From Hyphomonadaceae bacterium UBA2389 (GTDB lineage Bacteria > Pseudomonadota > Alphaproteobacteria > Caulobacterales > Aquidulcibacteraceae): a stretch of DNA of 9,724 bases. Below are positions 1-5,400 of the stretch, one piece after another (position 1 is the first letter of the stretch; the number at the start of each line of letters is the position of its first letter). Both the position numbers and the translations under genes were made by a program. The notes beneath the pieces were generated by a model. The model saw nothing but the letters and a program-made list of their open reading frames with translations. It was not told where the DNA came from and did no database searches. The stretch lies in contig DDSN01000003.1 of NCBI GenBank assembly GCA_002343395.1, positions 1 to 9,724 of the forward strand. Reading direction: 5' to 3'.

Positions 1-460
1 GATAGCCGATCTCCTCGGCGATCTGGATCGCATGGTCGACGCCCTCAATTTCACCGATGAATCCAGGCACGCAAGATACGCCCGCATCCGCCGCTGTCTT
101 CTTGGACTCGATCTTGTCGCCCATGGCGCGGATCGCGCCGGGATTGGGCCCGATAAAAACGATCTCCTCCGCCAGCAGCCGGTCCGCGAACTCCGCCTTT
201 TCGGACAGGAATCCGAAACCGGGGTGGATCGCCTGCGCGCCGGTTTTTTTGGCCGCCTCCACGATCTTGTCGATCACGAGGTAGGATTGCGCGGCTGGCG
301 AGGGGCCGATGAACATGCTCTCGTCCGCCATCTCAACCGCAAGGCTGTCGCGGTCGGCCTCCGAAAACACCACCACCGTCTTGATGCCGAGCCTGCGGGC
401 CGTGCGAATGACGCGGACGGCGATCTCGCCGCGGTTGGCGATCAGGATTTTGTCGAACAT
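1..460 (-). CDS. pccA: Propionyl-CoA carboxylase alpha subunit, biotin carboxylase N-terminal part (partial)
   Basis: Only the first 153 codons are present; the gene runs off the left edge. It encodes the N-terminal biotin carboxylase domain of an acyl-CoA carboxylase alpha chain, which uses ATP and bicarbonate to carboxylate biotin. The start MFDKILIANRGEIAVRVIRT is the family's characteristic opening. Further in are SYLVIDKIV (about residues 64-72), HPGFGFLSE (about 83-91), FIGPNP and AMGDKIESKK (about 106-124), all typical of the preATP-grasp fold leading into the ATP-grasp domain. The ATP-grasp core, biotin-carboxyl-carrier domain and stop lie outside the window. Related alpha chains (acetyl-, methylcrotonyl- or geranyl-CoA carboxylase) share this domain. 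PccA is preferred because of the wording around IGPxPAAQSYLVIDKIV and because mutA and mutB lie in the same window; that last step is inference. The ATG at 458-460 has no Shine-Dalgarno, which fits a leaderless message from the promoter proposed just upstream. Confidence 0.9.
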   Translation of the reverse strand, partial: MFDKILIANRGEIAVRVIRTARRLGIKTVVVFSEADRDSLAVEMADESMFIGPSPAAQSYLVIDKIVEAAKKTGAQAIHPGFGFLSEKAEFADRLLAEEIVFIGPNPGAIRAMGDKIESKKTAADAGVSCVPGFIGEIEGVDHAIQIAEEIGY

Positions 461-467
461 GGACGCG

Positions 468-495
468 GTGTTAGCGGGAAATTTCGCCCCCGCAA
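468..495 (-). promoter_or_regulatory. Candidate promoter for a leaderless pccA transcript
   Basis: On the minus strand, GCTAACAC (468-475) matches 7 of 8 positions of the Caulobacter housekeeping -10 consensus GCTANAWC. TTGCGGG (489-495) matches 5 of 7 of the -35 TTGACGS, with a 13-nt spacer inside the known 10-14 range. The -10 ends 7 nt before the pccA ATG, so transcription would begin at or within a base or two of the start codon. That would explain the missing ribosome binding site. The match is visible in the sequence; promoter activity is inferred. Confidence 0.4.
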
Positions 496-522
496 GCCCT
501 TGCTTGCCCCACGCTTGGGGCA
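492..522 (-). terminator. Tandem hairpins after the parA-partner operon, possible terminator
   Basis: A 7-bp perfect stem with a 4-nt loop (505-522, arms TGCCCCA/TGGGGCA) begins 19 nt past the stop of the gene ending at 541. A second small hairpin (492-503, GCAAG/CTTGC) follows. There is no T-run, so this is not a canonical intrinsic terminator. It lies between the parA operon and pccA, and its second hairpin overlaps the proposed pccA -35. It could end the first transcript or stabilise its 3' end. Confidence 0.3.
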
Positions 523-540
523 TTCGAATCCCAACCGCGT

Positions 541-999
541 TCAGTAATCGAACATTTTTTCGTCGCGCTCGGCGCGGCGCTTCGCCTGGGCGACAATGTG
601 CTCGGCGAGTTCGGCGCGGGTGAGCGTGGCGGTGACGCCGCTTGGATCGAGGTTGTGCTCCGCCACAAGCGCACGCAACGACCCAAGATCAAAGCCGCCG
701 AGCGCGGCCACAAGCGCCTCCGCGCCCTCCTTCTTGAAGAGGCCCGCTGGATTGAGATCAGGCGCCGCCTTGGCCTTCCGGGGTTTGGAGGCGGGCGCCG
801 GCTCGACCGGCGCCTCACCCTTCGTTTCCGGCGGCGCCGTTTCGCTCTCCGTCGCTGCGTGCATCACGTCGTCGGCGACATCGCGCCGTGAGCCATGCAC
901 GCGCAACACCGCATCCAGCCTATCGGCGAAAGCTGCATTGCGCTTCGCCTCGCGGCGGATTTCGTCGAAGAAGCGGTCGAGCGTTTTGTTGAGGCTCAT
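541..999 (-). CDS. Small ParA-linked protein with helical N-terminus and SAP-like C-terminal domain, unknown function
   Basis: This 152-residue protein starts at the ATG at 997-999, whose first bases overlap the parA stop in an ATGA junction (996-999), so translation is coupled to parA. A longer frame reaching back to 1107 lies entirely inside parA and is not a credible start. Three parts are visible: a charged amphipathic helix region (about 1-35, TLDRFFDEIRREAKRNAAFADRL), a low-complexity Pro/Glu/Ala/Lys linker (about 48-80) that is probably disordered, and a C-terminal helical domain (about 82-152). The C-terminal part (NPAGLFKKEG, then LRALVAEHNLDPSG, then LAEHIVAQAKRR) looks like a SAP/helix-extension-helix fold, but I base this only on pattern. 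There are no cysteines, signal peptide or membrane segments. It is probably a cytoplasmic partner or adaptor of the ParA ATPase. It does not look like ParB: no helix-turn-helix or CTP-binding motif is visible. Confidence 0.8.
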   Translation of the reverse strand: MSLNKTLDRFFDEIRREAKRNAAFADRLDAVLRVHGSRRDVADDVMHAATESETAPPETKGEAPVEPAPASKPRKAKAAPDLNPAGLFKKEGAEALVAALGGFDLGSLRALVAEHNLDPSGVTATLTRAELAEHIVAQAKRRAERDEKMFDY

Positions 1000-1868
1000 A
1001 GAGCGGGCGCCATCTCCACCTTGGCTTGGAACTCCTCGCCAAGCTTCTTCACGATCGGCGCCATGGCTCCGTATTTCTGTTCGAACGTGCGCGGCGTTTC
1101 CGACCATTCGGCCGCCTTGGCGATATCGACATGCTGTGGAATGCGGACATCGAACATGGCGTCGCCAAGATTATCCTTCAGCAGCTGCGCTTCCGAGCGG
1201 TGCAGGGAAAAGCCTTCCTCATACTTGGTGGCCAACACCATCAGCTGTGAGGCGCCGCCGCGGCGCTCGTTGATCAGGCGCAGCGCGCGCTTGCGGAACG
1301 TGATCAGGCCAAGCCGCGAAACATAATCTGGAATTGACGGCACCAGGATCGCGTCCGCGGCGATCAGCGCCGCCTCCGCGAACAGGGATATGCCGGGCGG
1401 GCAGTCGATCAGGATGTAGTCGTACTCGTTGACGATGTTCTTGATGCCGTTGGCGAAGCGTTCGCAAATCCATTTCTGGATCATGTCGATCTGGAAGCCG
1501 CGCTTCACAAAGCTCTCGATCATGTCGCGCTCGACGATGCGGAACTCAGGCGCCGAAGCGCAAAGACCGATATCGGGCTTGCCCTTCAGATCGCTGACGT
1601 TCTTCTCGATGAGCTGTTTGAACGGCTTGGCCTTCTGCTGAACAATGTAGGCCTCGAAGTAGAAGTCGAGCGTGCGCTCCGCTTCGCGCAAGCTGTTCCA
1701 CTTCTCCGGTCCCGCCACCATGATCGAGGCGTTGGTTTGCGGATCGAGATCGATAATCAGCACGCGCCGCCGCTGGTGCAGCGCCAGCGTCTCCGCAAGC
1801 GATACCGTCGTCGTCGATTTGCCGACGCCGCCCTTCATGTTGATCACCGACACCAAACGCGCGGGCAT
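996..1868 (-). CDS. ParA/MinD-family ATPase (orphan ParA)
   Basis: A 290-residue deviant-Walker ATPase of the type that positions cargo through ATP-dependent dimerisation and non-specific DNA binding. The Walker A motif is KGGVGKST (residues 12-19), with signature lysine K12 and P-loop lysine K17. Switch I is DLDPQTNAS (40-48) and Walker B is YILIDCPPG (151-159, D155). The C-terminal IPQHVDIAKAAEWSETPRTF (243-262) matches the usual ParA tail region. The N-terminus is short, without the helix-turn-helix extension of P1/F-type plasmid ParA, so it belongs with the smaller chromosomal or type Ib-like group. The ATG at 1866-1868 is preceded by AAAGAGG with about 5 nt spacing. The downstream gene overlaps its stop by 4 bases. 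No ParB gene and no parS-like palindrome appear in the window, so a role in chromosome segregation is not implied; the cargo is unknown. Confidence 0.93.
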   Translation of the reverse strand: MPARLVSVINMKGGVGKSTTTVSLAETLALHQRRRVLIIDLDPQTNASIMVAGPEKWNSLREAERTLDFYFEAYIVQQKAKPFKQLIEKNVSDLKGKPDIGLCASAPEFRIVERDMIESFVKRGFQIDMIQKWICERFANGIKNIVNEYDYILIDCPPGISLFAEAALIAADAILVPSIPDYVSRLGLITFRKRALRLINERRGGASQLMVLATKYEEGFSLHRSEAQLLKDNLGDAMFDVRIPQHVDIAKAAEWSETPRTFEQKYGAMAPIVKKLGEEFQAKVEMAPAL

Positions 1869-1919
1869 GCGAGCCTCTTTCTGATGGTCCGTCTCCGAAC
1901 TGGGGACGGTCGGGCCGGA

Positions 1920-1947
1920 GGGTTAGTTTTTGGTGAATGAGGATCAA
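1920..1947 (-). promoter_or_regulatory. Candidate promoter for the parA operon
   Basis: In the 202-bp space between the divergent parA and secreted-protein genes, the minus strand carries TTGATCC (1941-1947), a 13-nt spacer, then ACTAACCC (1920-1927). This is a partial match to the Caulobacter TTGACGS / GCTANAWC pattern (5 of 7 and 5 of 8). An imperfect hairpin (1889-1909, CCGTCTCC/GGGGACGG) lies in the resulting 5' leader. I found no convincing promoter for the opposite, plus-strand gene in the same gap; the best -10-like string is CCTACAAA near 2014-2021. Confidence 0.28.
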
Positions 1948-2070
1948 GACGCGTGCGCAGCGTGATCCACTGCAACCTAAAGCACAGGCTCAGCCGCAGT
2001 TCAGCCCCCGCCCCCTACAAACGGCGCGAGGCGACAGTGAGGCCGCCCGTGCGGCTTGGGAGCGAGTGCT

Positions 2071-2637
2071 ATGAAAAACAAAGTGTTGGCAGCGGCCATG
2101 GCGGCTTTGGCGCTTGGCGCGGCTCTGCCGGCGGCGGCGCAGGATCGCTATCGCGGACACGACGGTTATGTGGATACCTATCGCGGCGACTCACATCGCG
2201 AGTGGAACCGCGACGACCATCGCGGCGGCCGTTGGCGGTTCGCGGAGATTACAATCCGCAAAGACGGCCGGACGTTCGCCTTCGATCGCGACGATCGCCT
2301 GTTCTATCGCCTGCTCGAACGACCCTATCGTTTCGTTCCCGGTCTGACGTACCAGTACACTGACCGCTGCAATCGGAACGGCTGCGTCGTGTTCGTCTAC
2401 GACCGCTTCAGCCGCAGGCCGATCGACCGCATTTTCGCGCCGCATCTGCCTCTCCGGAACTGGGCGTGGCGCGACTATCGCGGTTTTGACCAGGGGTATC
2501 GCCAGTACGGCTACTACGACCGTGACGATCGCCGTTTCGACGATCAATGGCGCTATCGTGATGACGACCGCTGGGAAGGCGACGACGATCGCTGGGACAA
2601 TTACCTCGAAGGCGGACGCGGCGAGCGAATGCGCTAG
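2071..2637 (+). CDS. Secreted Arg/Asp/Tyr/Trp-rich protein, unknown function
   Basis: This 188-residue protein opens with a clear Sec signal peptide: MKNK, a hydrophobic Ala/Leu core, and a cleavage region LPAAA-QD around residues 23-24. The ATG at 2071 has GGGAG 8 nt upstream; a TTG 15 bases earlier in frame would only add residues ahead of the signal peptide. The mature protein is very rich in Arg, Asp, Tyr and Trp. A middle section (about 55-140) looks folded: RFAEITIRKDGRTFAFDRDDRLFYRLLERPYRF in three segments, then a CNRNGC pair (C100, C105) able to form a disulfide in the periplasm, then VFVYDRFSRRPIDRIF. The C-terminal 45 residues are near-repeats of DRDDRRFDDQW/RYRDDDRW type, probably disordered and charge-patterned. 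I do not recognise the family. It loosely recalls small periplasmic Arg/Asp-rich proteins such as RcnB-like ones, but the defining motifs are not evident. It has its own terminator downstream and appears monocistronic. Confidence 0.85.
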   Translation: MKNKVLAAAMAALALGAALPAAAQDRYRGHDGYVDTYRGDSHREWNRDDHRGGRWRFAEITIRKDGRTFAFDRDDRLFYRLLERPYRFVPGLTYQYTDRCNRNGCVVFVYDRFSRRPIDRIFAPHLPLRNWAWRDYRGFDQGYRQYGYYDRDDRRFDDQWRYRDDDRWEGDDDRWDNYLEGGRGERMR

Positions 2638-2653
2638 CCCCACCGCGACAGAT

Positions 2654-2681
2654 GCTCCGCCATTCGTTCGAATGGCGGAGC
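2654..2681. terminator. Bidirectional terminator hairpin between convergent genes
   Basis: A perfect 12-bp stem (GCTCCGCCATTC / GAATGGCGGAGC) closes on a GTTC tetraloop. It sits 16 nt after the stop of the secreted-protein gene and 9 nt after the stop of glpK on the other strand. On the plus strand it is followed by GTTTGCGTGTT, a weak T-tract. The minus-strand side (ATCTGTC) is poorer in T. The position between two convergent stops makes shared termination the natural reading. Confidence 0.75.
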
Positions 2682-2690
2682 GTTTGCGTG

Positions 2691-4154
2691 TTAGCTACCC
2701 GCGGCCTCAACGCCAGCGACCGCCGCGCGCCAGCGCTCCATGAGCTCACCCCGTTTCTCGTTCGGCATCGACGGACGCCAAGTCCTGTTCCCGATTGCGG
2801 CAGGCACGTCACTGGACAGCCCCGCCCCGGTCGCCGCCAGACGCGCCGCGCCCAATGCGGTGACCTCCTGGAACGCAGGCCGCACGACCTCCACATCGCA
2901 GACGTCTGAGAGAAACTGCATCGCCCACGCGTTCGCGGTGAGCCCGCCATCGACAAGCAGCGACGAAATCGGCGGCGCGCCATCGGCCCGCAGCGCGGCG
3001 ATCAAGTCCGCCGTTTGGTACGCCACCGCCTCCAGGCCCGCGCGCACGACATGCTCGGCGCGTGAATCGCGCGTGAGCCCCACAATCGCGCCTCTTGCTT
3101 GCGCGTTCCATTGCGGCGCGCCGAGACCGGCGAACGCGGGAACCAAGTAGACCCCGCCATTGTCTGGCAGGGACGCCGCCATCGCTTCCGATTCCGCCGA
3201 GTCCTTGATCAGCCGCAGGCCGTCGCGTAGCCATTGCATCGTGGCGCCGGCCGAAAAAATCGACCCTTCAAGCGCGTAAGCAAAGTCATCGCCAACAGCA
3301 TAGCCGACCGTCGCCAACAGCCGGTTGCGCGACCGCGGCGGCGCCCGGCCCATGTTCATCATAAGAAAACAGCCCGTGCCGTAGGTCGCTTTCGCCATGC
3401 CCGGCCGGAAGCAACCGTGGCCGAACAGCGCCGCCTGCTGATCGCCGGCCACGCCGGTAATGGGGATCGAGCGCCCGAAGAGGTTTGGCTCGGTTTCGCC
3501 AAACTCTCCCGCGGAAGCGCGCACCGTGGGCAGCATCGCCCGCGGCGCATCAAAGATCGCGCACAATCCCTCATCCCAGCGCCGCGCGTTGATATCGTAC
3601 AACATGGTGCGCGAGGCGTTGGTCGCGTCCGTCGCGTGAACTCTCCCGCCAGTCAGTCGAAAGAGAAGATGACTATCGACCGTGCCGAAGCACGCCCGCT
3701 CTACGTCGCGCGCGTCAAGATGATCCAATATCCACTTCAGCTTGGTTGCGGAGAAGTAAGGGTCGAGCAACAGACCCGTCTTTTCTTGCACGCGCGGTTC
3801 GATGCCGTCCCCGCGCATGCGGGCGCAGACATCGGCTGTGCGTCGGTCTTGCCAGACGATGGCGCGATGCAGGGGGCGTCCGGTTTCGCGATCCCACACG
3901 ATCGTCGTCTCGCGCTGGTTCGTTATGCCGATGCAGGCGATCTTGTCGGCGCCGCCAACCGCGGCGATGACCTGGCGACAAACGTCAATCGTCGCCGCCC
4001 AGATCTCGTCCGCGTCGTGCTCCACCCACCCAGGTTGTGGGAAGTGCTGGGTTAGAGCGACTTGCGCCGTGGCGCAGGGTTTGAACGCGAGGTCAAACGC
4101 GATGGCGCGTGTTGAGGTGGTCCCTTGGTCGATCGCGAGAATGTGCGTGGTCAT
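2691..4154 (-). CDS. glpK: Glycerol kinase
   Basis: A 487-residue FGGY-family kinase that phosphorylates glycerol to sn-glycerol-3-phosphate with ATP in the cytoplasm; the length is normal for GlpK (about 500). N-terminal domain: AIDQGTTSTRAIAFD (8-21, phosphate-binding), GITNQRET (76-83) and VWQDRR (100-105). C-terminal domain: GVAGDQQAALFG (234-245), where D238 corresponds to the catalytic aspartate, KATYGTGCFLMMN (255-267), YALEGSIFSAGATMQWLRDG (293-312), GLGAPQWNAQARGAIVGLTR (343-362) and LLVDGGLTANAWAMQFLSD (399-417). Most relatives have Tyr-Trp-Asp where this protein has QWN, and ETTALG where it has EVTALG; both look tolerable. The start is uncertain: ATG at 4154 or an in-frame GTG two codons earlier (4160), neither with a good Shine-Dalgarno. 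No glpF, glpD or glpR gene is adjacent. The 3' end converges on a shared terminator, and the 5' side has a structured element. Confidence 0.96.
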   Translation of the reverse strand: MTTHILAIDQGTTSTRAIAFDLAFKPCATAQVALTQHFPQPGWVEHDADEIWAATIDVCRQVIAAVGGADKIACIGITNQRETTIVWDRETGRPLHRAIVWQDRRTADVCARMRGDGIEPRVQEKTGLLLDPYFSATKLKWILDHLDARDVERACFGTVDSHLLFRLTGGRVHATDATNASRTMLYDINARRWDEGLCAIFDAPRAMLPTVRASAGEFGETEPNLFGRSIPITGVAGDQQAALFGHGCFRPGMAKATYGTGCFLMMNMGRAPPRSRNRLLATVGYAVGDDFAYALEGSIFSAGATMQWLRDGLRLIKDSAESEAMAASLPDNGGVYLVPAFAGLGAPQWNAQARGAIVGLTRDSRAEHVVRAGLEAVAYQTADLIAALRADGAPPISSLLVDGGLTANAWAMQFLSDVCDVEVVRPAFQEVTALGAARLAATGAGLSSDVPAAIGNRTWRPSMPNEKRGELMERWRAAVAGVEAAGS

Positions 4155-4170
4155 CGCCACACAAAAGGGC

Positions 4171-4246
4171 GGGGAGGCGCGGCGGTCAATCCATGACCAG
4201 ACCGGCGAGCGGCAGGGACGGCCGCCCCGTTGGTCCGCGCCTCCCC
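4171..4246 (-). other. Structured element upstream of glpK, potential three-way-junction RNA or terminator
   Basis: A perfect 12-bp inverted repeat, GGGGAGGCGCGG (4171-4182) and CCGCGCCTCCCC (4235-4246), encloses 52 nt that hold further complementary pairs: GGTCA/TGACC (4184-4188 with 4194-4198), and GCGGC-type pairs closing a second arm. Together these allow a three-way junction. On the minus strand the last arm is followed by GCCCTTTTGTG and then the glpK start about 16 nt away. The element could therefore terminate the upstream trio of small genes, or form the glpK 5' leader and regulate it. The fold was worked out by eye only and matches no riboswitch I know. Confidence 0.45.
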
Positions 4247-4259
4247 TCTGCGGGCGGGC

Positions 4260-4586
4260 TTAGAGCGGGGGAGCGCCCGCCTCCGCAGTCTCAAGCGCGG
4301 CGCGAAAAGCGGCCGAGGCGGCGCGCACACGCGCGATCGCGGCGTCAAACTCGCCCGGGGTGACATCACGGCCCGCCGCCGCCATCGCCTCCACTTCGGC
4401 GCGCACCAAAGCGAGCTTGGCGGCGAGATCGTCGAGATTGACGGCCACGGAAGCGCCGAGGCTCAACGCCTTGGCCGCCGCATCCAAAATCTCCGCGGCG
4501 CGGCCGCGATAGTCCTCCGGCGCCAGCGGCAAGAACGCCGAGAGCGCGGCGAGAAGCATCTGCAATTGCAGCATCATGTTGAGCAT
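4260..4586 (-). CDS. Small Ala-rich helical protein, phage-like, unknown function
   Basis: A 108-residue protein with a hydrophobic N-terminus (about 1-22, MLNMMLQLQMLLAALSAFLPL), which may be a membrane helix or uncleaved signal. The rest is almost wholly alpha-helical: LDDLAAKLALVRAEVEAMAAAGRDVTPGEFDAAIARVRAASAAFRAAL in continuous stretches (about 50-98). The EVEAMAAAGRDVTPGEFDAA stretch resembles small coiled-coil proteins seen near lysis genes in alphaproteobacterial phages; this is recollection of pattern, not a search result. The ATG at 4584-4586 follows GGGAG with about 7 nt spacing. It is the last gene of a tight minus-strand trio, 10 nt after the lipoprotein gene, and is followed by the structured element before glpK. 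Function unknown. Confidence 0.7.
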   Translation of the reverse strand: MLNMMLQLQMLLAALSAFLPLAPEDYRGRAAEILDAAAKALSLGASVAVNLDDLAAKLALVRAEVEAMAAAGRDVTPGEFDAAIARVRAASAAFRAALETAEAGAPPL

Positions 4587-4596
4587 CGTCGTCTCC

Positions 4597-5052
4597 CTAA
4601 GCGCGCCGCGCCCGCACCAAATCCTCGAGTTCCGAAACCGGCGCTTGAGCAGCCGCAGTCGCTTCGCTGAGACGCTGCGCGGCCACCGTGAGCGCGAGCG
4701 CGGCGCGCTCCAATGACGTTTGCCCCCCGCTCGCCGAGGCCTCGAAGTCGGCGCGCGCCCGCACGTACGCGGTCACCGCGATCTGCAACGTCTCCGCGGC
4801 GGGCGTCGCCGCTCGCTCCGCTTGACCAAGCACGCGCTTGAACGCGGCCGGCGCCGACGGATCGCGAACGATATCAGTCGCTTCTTCGATAACGGCGGCA
4901 TAGGCATGCAACAATGCGTATGCGCGCTGATCGAGCGTGTGCGCGGCCTGCATCGGGCTGGTGATTTCACTCTGGCCGAGTTTGAGCGACGCGCAGGCGG
5001 GCGCGAGCATAAGCGCCGACGCGAGCATCAACACGCGCAACGGATGGCGCAT
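4597..5052 (-). CDS. Putative lipoprotein, helical, phage-like
   Basis: A 151-residue protein with an n-region MRHPLRV, a hydrophobic core and a cysteine at residue 20 in LMLAPAC-ASL. The box is imperfect (Ala at -3, Pro at -2), but position and context fit signal peptidase II processing. The mature part is helical and Ala-rich: LDQRAYALLHAYAAVIEEATDIVRDPSAPAAFK in pieces (about 40-72), then AERAATPAAETLQIAVTAYVRARADFEA, then a C-terminal helix ending ELEDLVRARRA. An ATG at 5058 in the same frame sits only 1 nt from the Shine-Dalgarno, so the ATG at 5052 (7 nt away) is chosen. It is the middle gene of the trio, 33 nt after the holin-like gene. By position it could be a spanin-like outer-membrane lipoprotein, but it is larger than typical Rz1 proteins and not proline-rich, so that remains a guess. 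Confidence 0.72.
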   Translation of the reverse strand: MRHPLRVLMLASALMLAPACASLKLGQSEITSPMQAAHTLDQRAYALLHAYAAVIEEATDIVRDPSAPAAFKRVLGQAERAATPAAETLQIAVTAYVRARADFEASASGGQTSLERAALALTVAAQRLSEATAAAQAPVSELEDLVRARRA

Positions 5053-5059
5053 GGGCATT

Positions 5060-5066
5060 CTCCTCT
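5060..5066 (-). promoter_or_regulatory. Ribosome binding site deciding the lipoprotein start
   Basis: AGAGGAG on the minus strand lies 7 nt before the ATG at 5052 but only 1 nt before the ATG at 5058. This favours the shorter protein MRHPLRV over MPMRHPLRV. Confidence 0.7.
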
Positions 5067-5085
5067 GTTCTGTTTGGCGATGGGG

Positions 5086-5292
5086 TCAGATGATGGGGCC
5101 GCGCGCGCGCGCCCGGCCGATGGATACGCCGATGAGGCCAAGTGCGACGATCAGATCAATGAGCGCCGATGCGGCGTCCTGCGCCAAGCCTTCGGGCAGC
5201 GCGACGCCCGCGCGCTGCGCCGCGAATGCTATCGCGAGCGCGACCGCGCTCCGCACCGTGAGGGATTGATAGGCTGGGGTTGCATTGTCCAT
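5086..5292 (-). CDS. Holin-like small membrane protein
   Basis: A 68-residue protein with two predicted membrane helices, about residues 13-31 (VRSAVALAIAFAAQRAGVA) and 40-58 (AASALIDLIVALGLIGVSI). They are joined by a short polar turn and followed by a basic tail GRARARGPII. This size, topology and IGRxRAxxPI-type ending recall small phage holin-family proteins that follow the pattern 'SxTVWxxxxA...IGRxRAxxxI'. The assignment rests on topology and pattern only. The ATG at 5290-5292 is preceded by GAGGAA with about 5 nt spacing. It is the first gene of a three-gene minus-strand cassette with the lipoprotein and helical protein; no endolysin is in the cassette, though a GH25 muramidase gene lies 3 kb away. 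Confidence 0.72.
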   Translation of the reverse strand: MDNATPAYQSLTVRSAVALAIAFAAQRAGVALPEGLAQDAASALIDLIVALGLIGVSIGRARARGPII

Positions 5293-5349
5293 GATGTTCC
5301 TCGCTGTCTCGCGAGAAACTCTAGGGCCACGCGCAACCCGGTCGGATTG

Positions 5350-5390
5350 ATTGCCGCGAATAGCATTTGTCTTCCAGCATTTCGCGGAAT
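5350..5390. repeat. Inverted repeat with internal direct repeat between the nitronate monooxygenase gene and the trio
   Basis: CCGCGAA (5354-5360) pairs with TTCGCGG (5381-5387). Allowing one bulged G at 5353, the stem extends to 10 bp with ATT/AAT. The 20-nt interior starts one copy of AGCATTT (5362-5368), and a second begins at 5376, 14 bp apart. The 108-bp gap from 5293 to 5400 contains no gene. The repeat could be an operator for the holin-like operon or a factor-independent stop for the gene ending at 5401, but no T-run follows. Confidence 0.35.
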
Positions 5391-5400
5391 GGCCCGAGGA

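Noticed and set aside
505..540. TTCGAAT string resembling a tRNA T-loop
   Set aside because: The flanking bases do not form the 5-bp T-stem on either strand, and no acceptor or anticodon arm can be found. It is part of a small palindrome.
1000..1107. N-terminal extension of the ParA partner to 188 residues
   Set aside because: The extension would be encoded wholly within parA in another frame; the ATGA overlap at 996-999 gives a much better start.
1869..2070. parS site for the ParA
   Set aside because: No GTTTCACGTGAAAC-like palindrome was found here or elsewhere in the window, and no ParB gene is present.
3234..4055. Open frame of 273 codons antisense to glpK
   Set aside because: It is antisense to a conserved glycerol kinase, has biased Arg/Ala composition, and lacks a ribosome binding site or family signature.
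5307..5316. Palindrome TCTCGCGAGA upstream of the holin-like gene
   Set aside because: It is a 10-bp self-complementary string with no loop and little meaning in GC-rich DNA; it may be chance.
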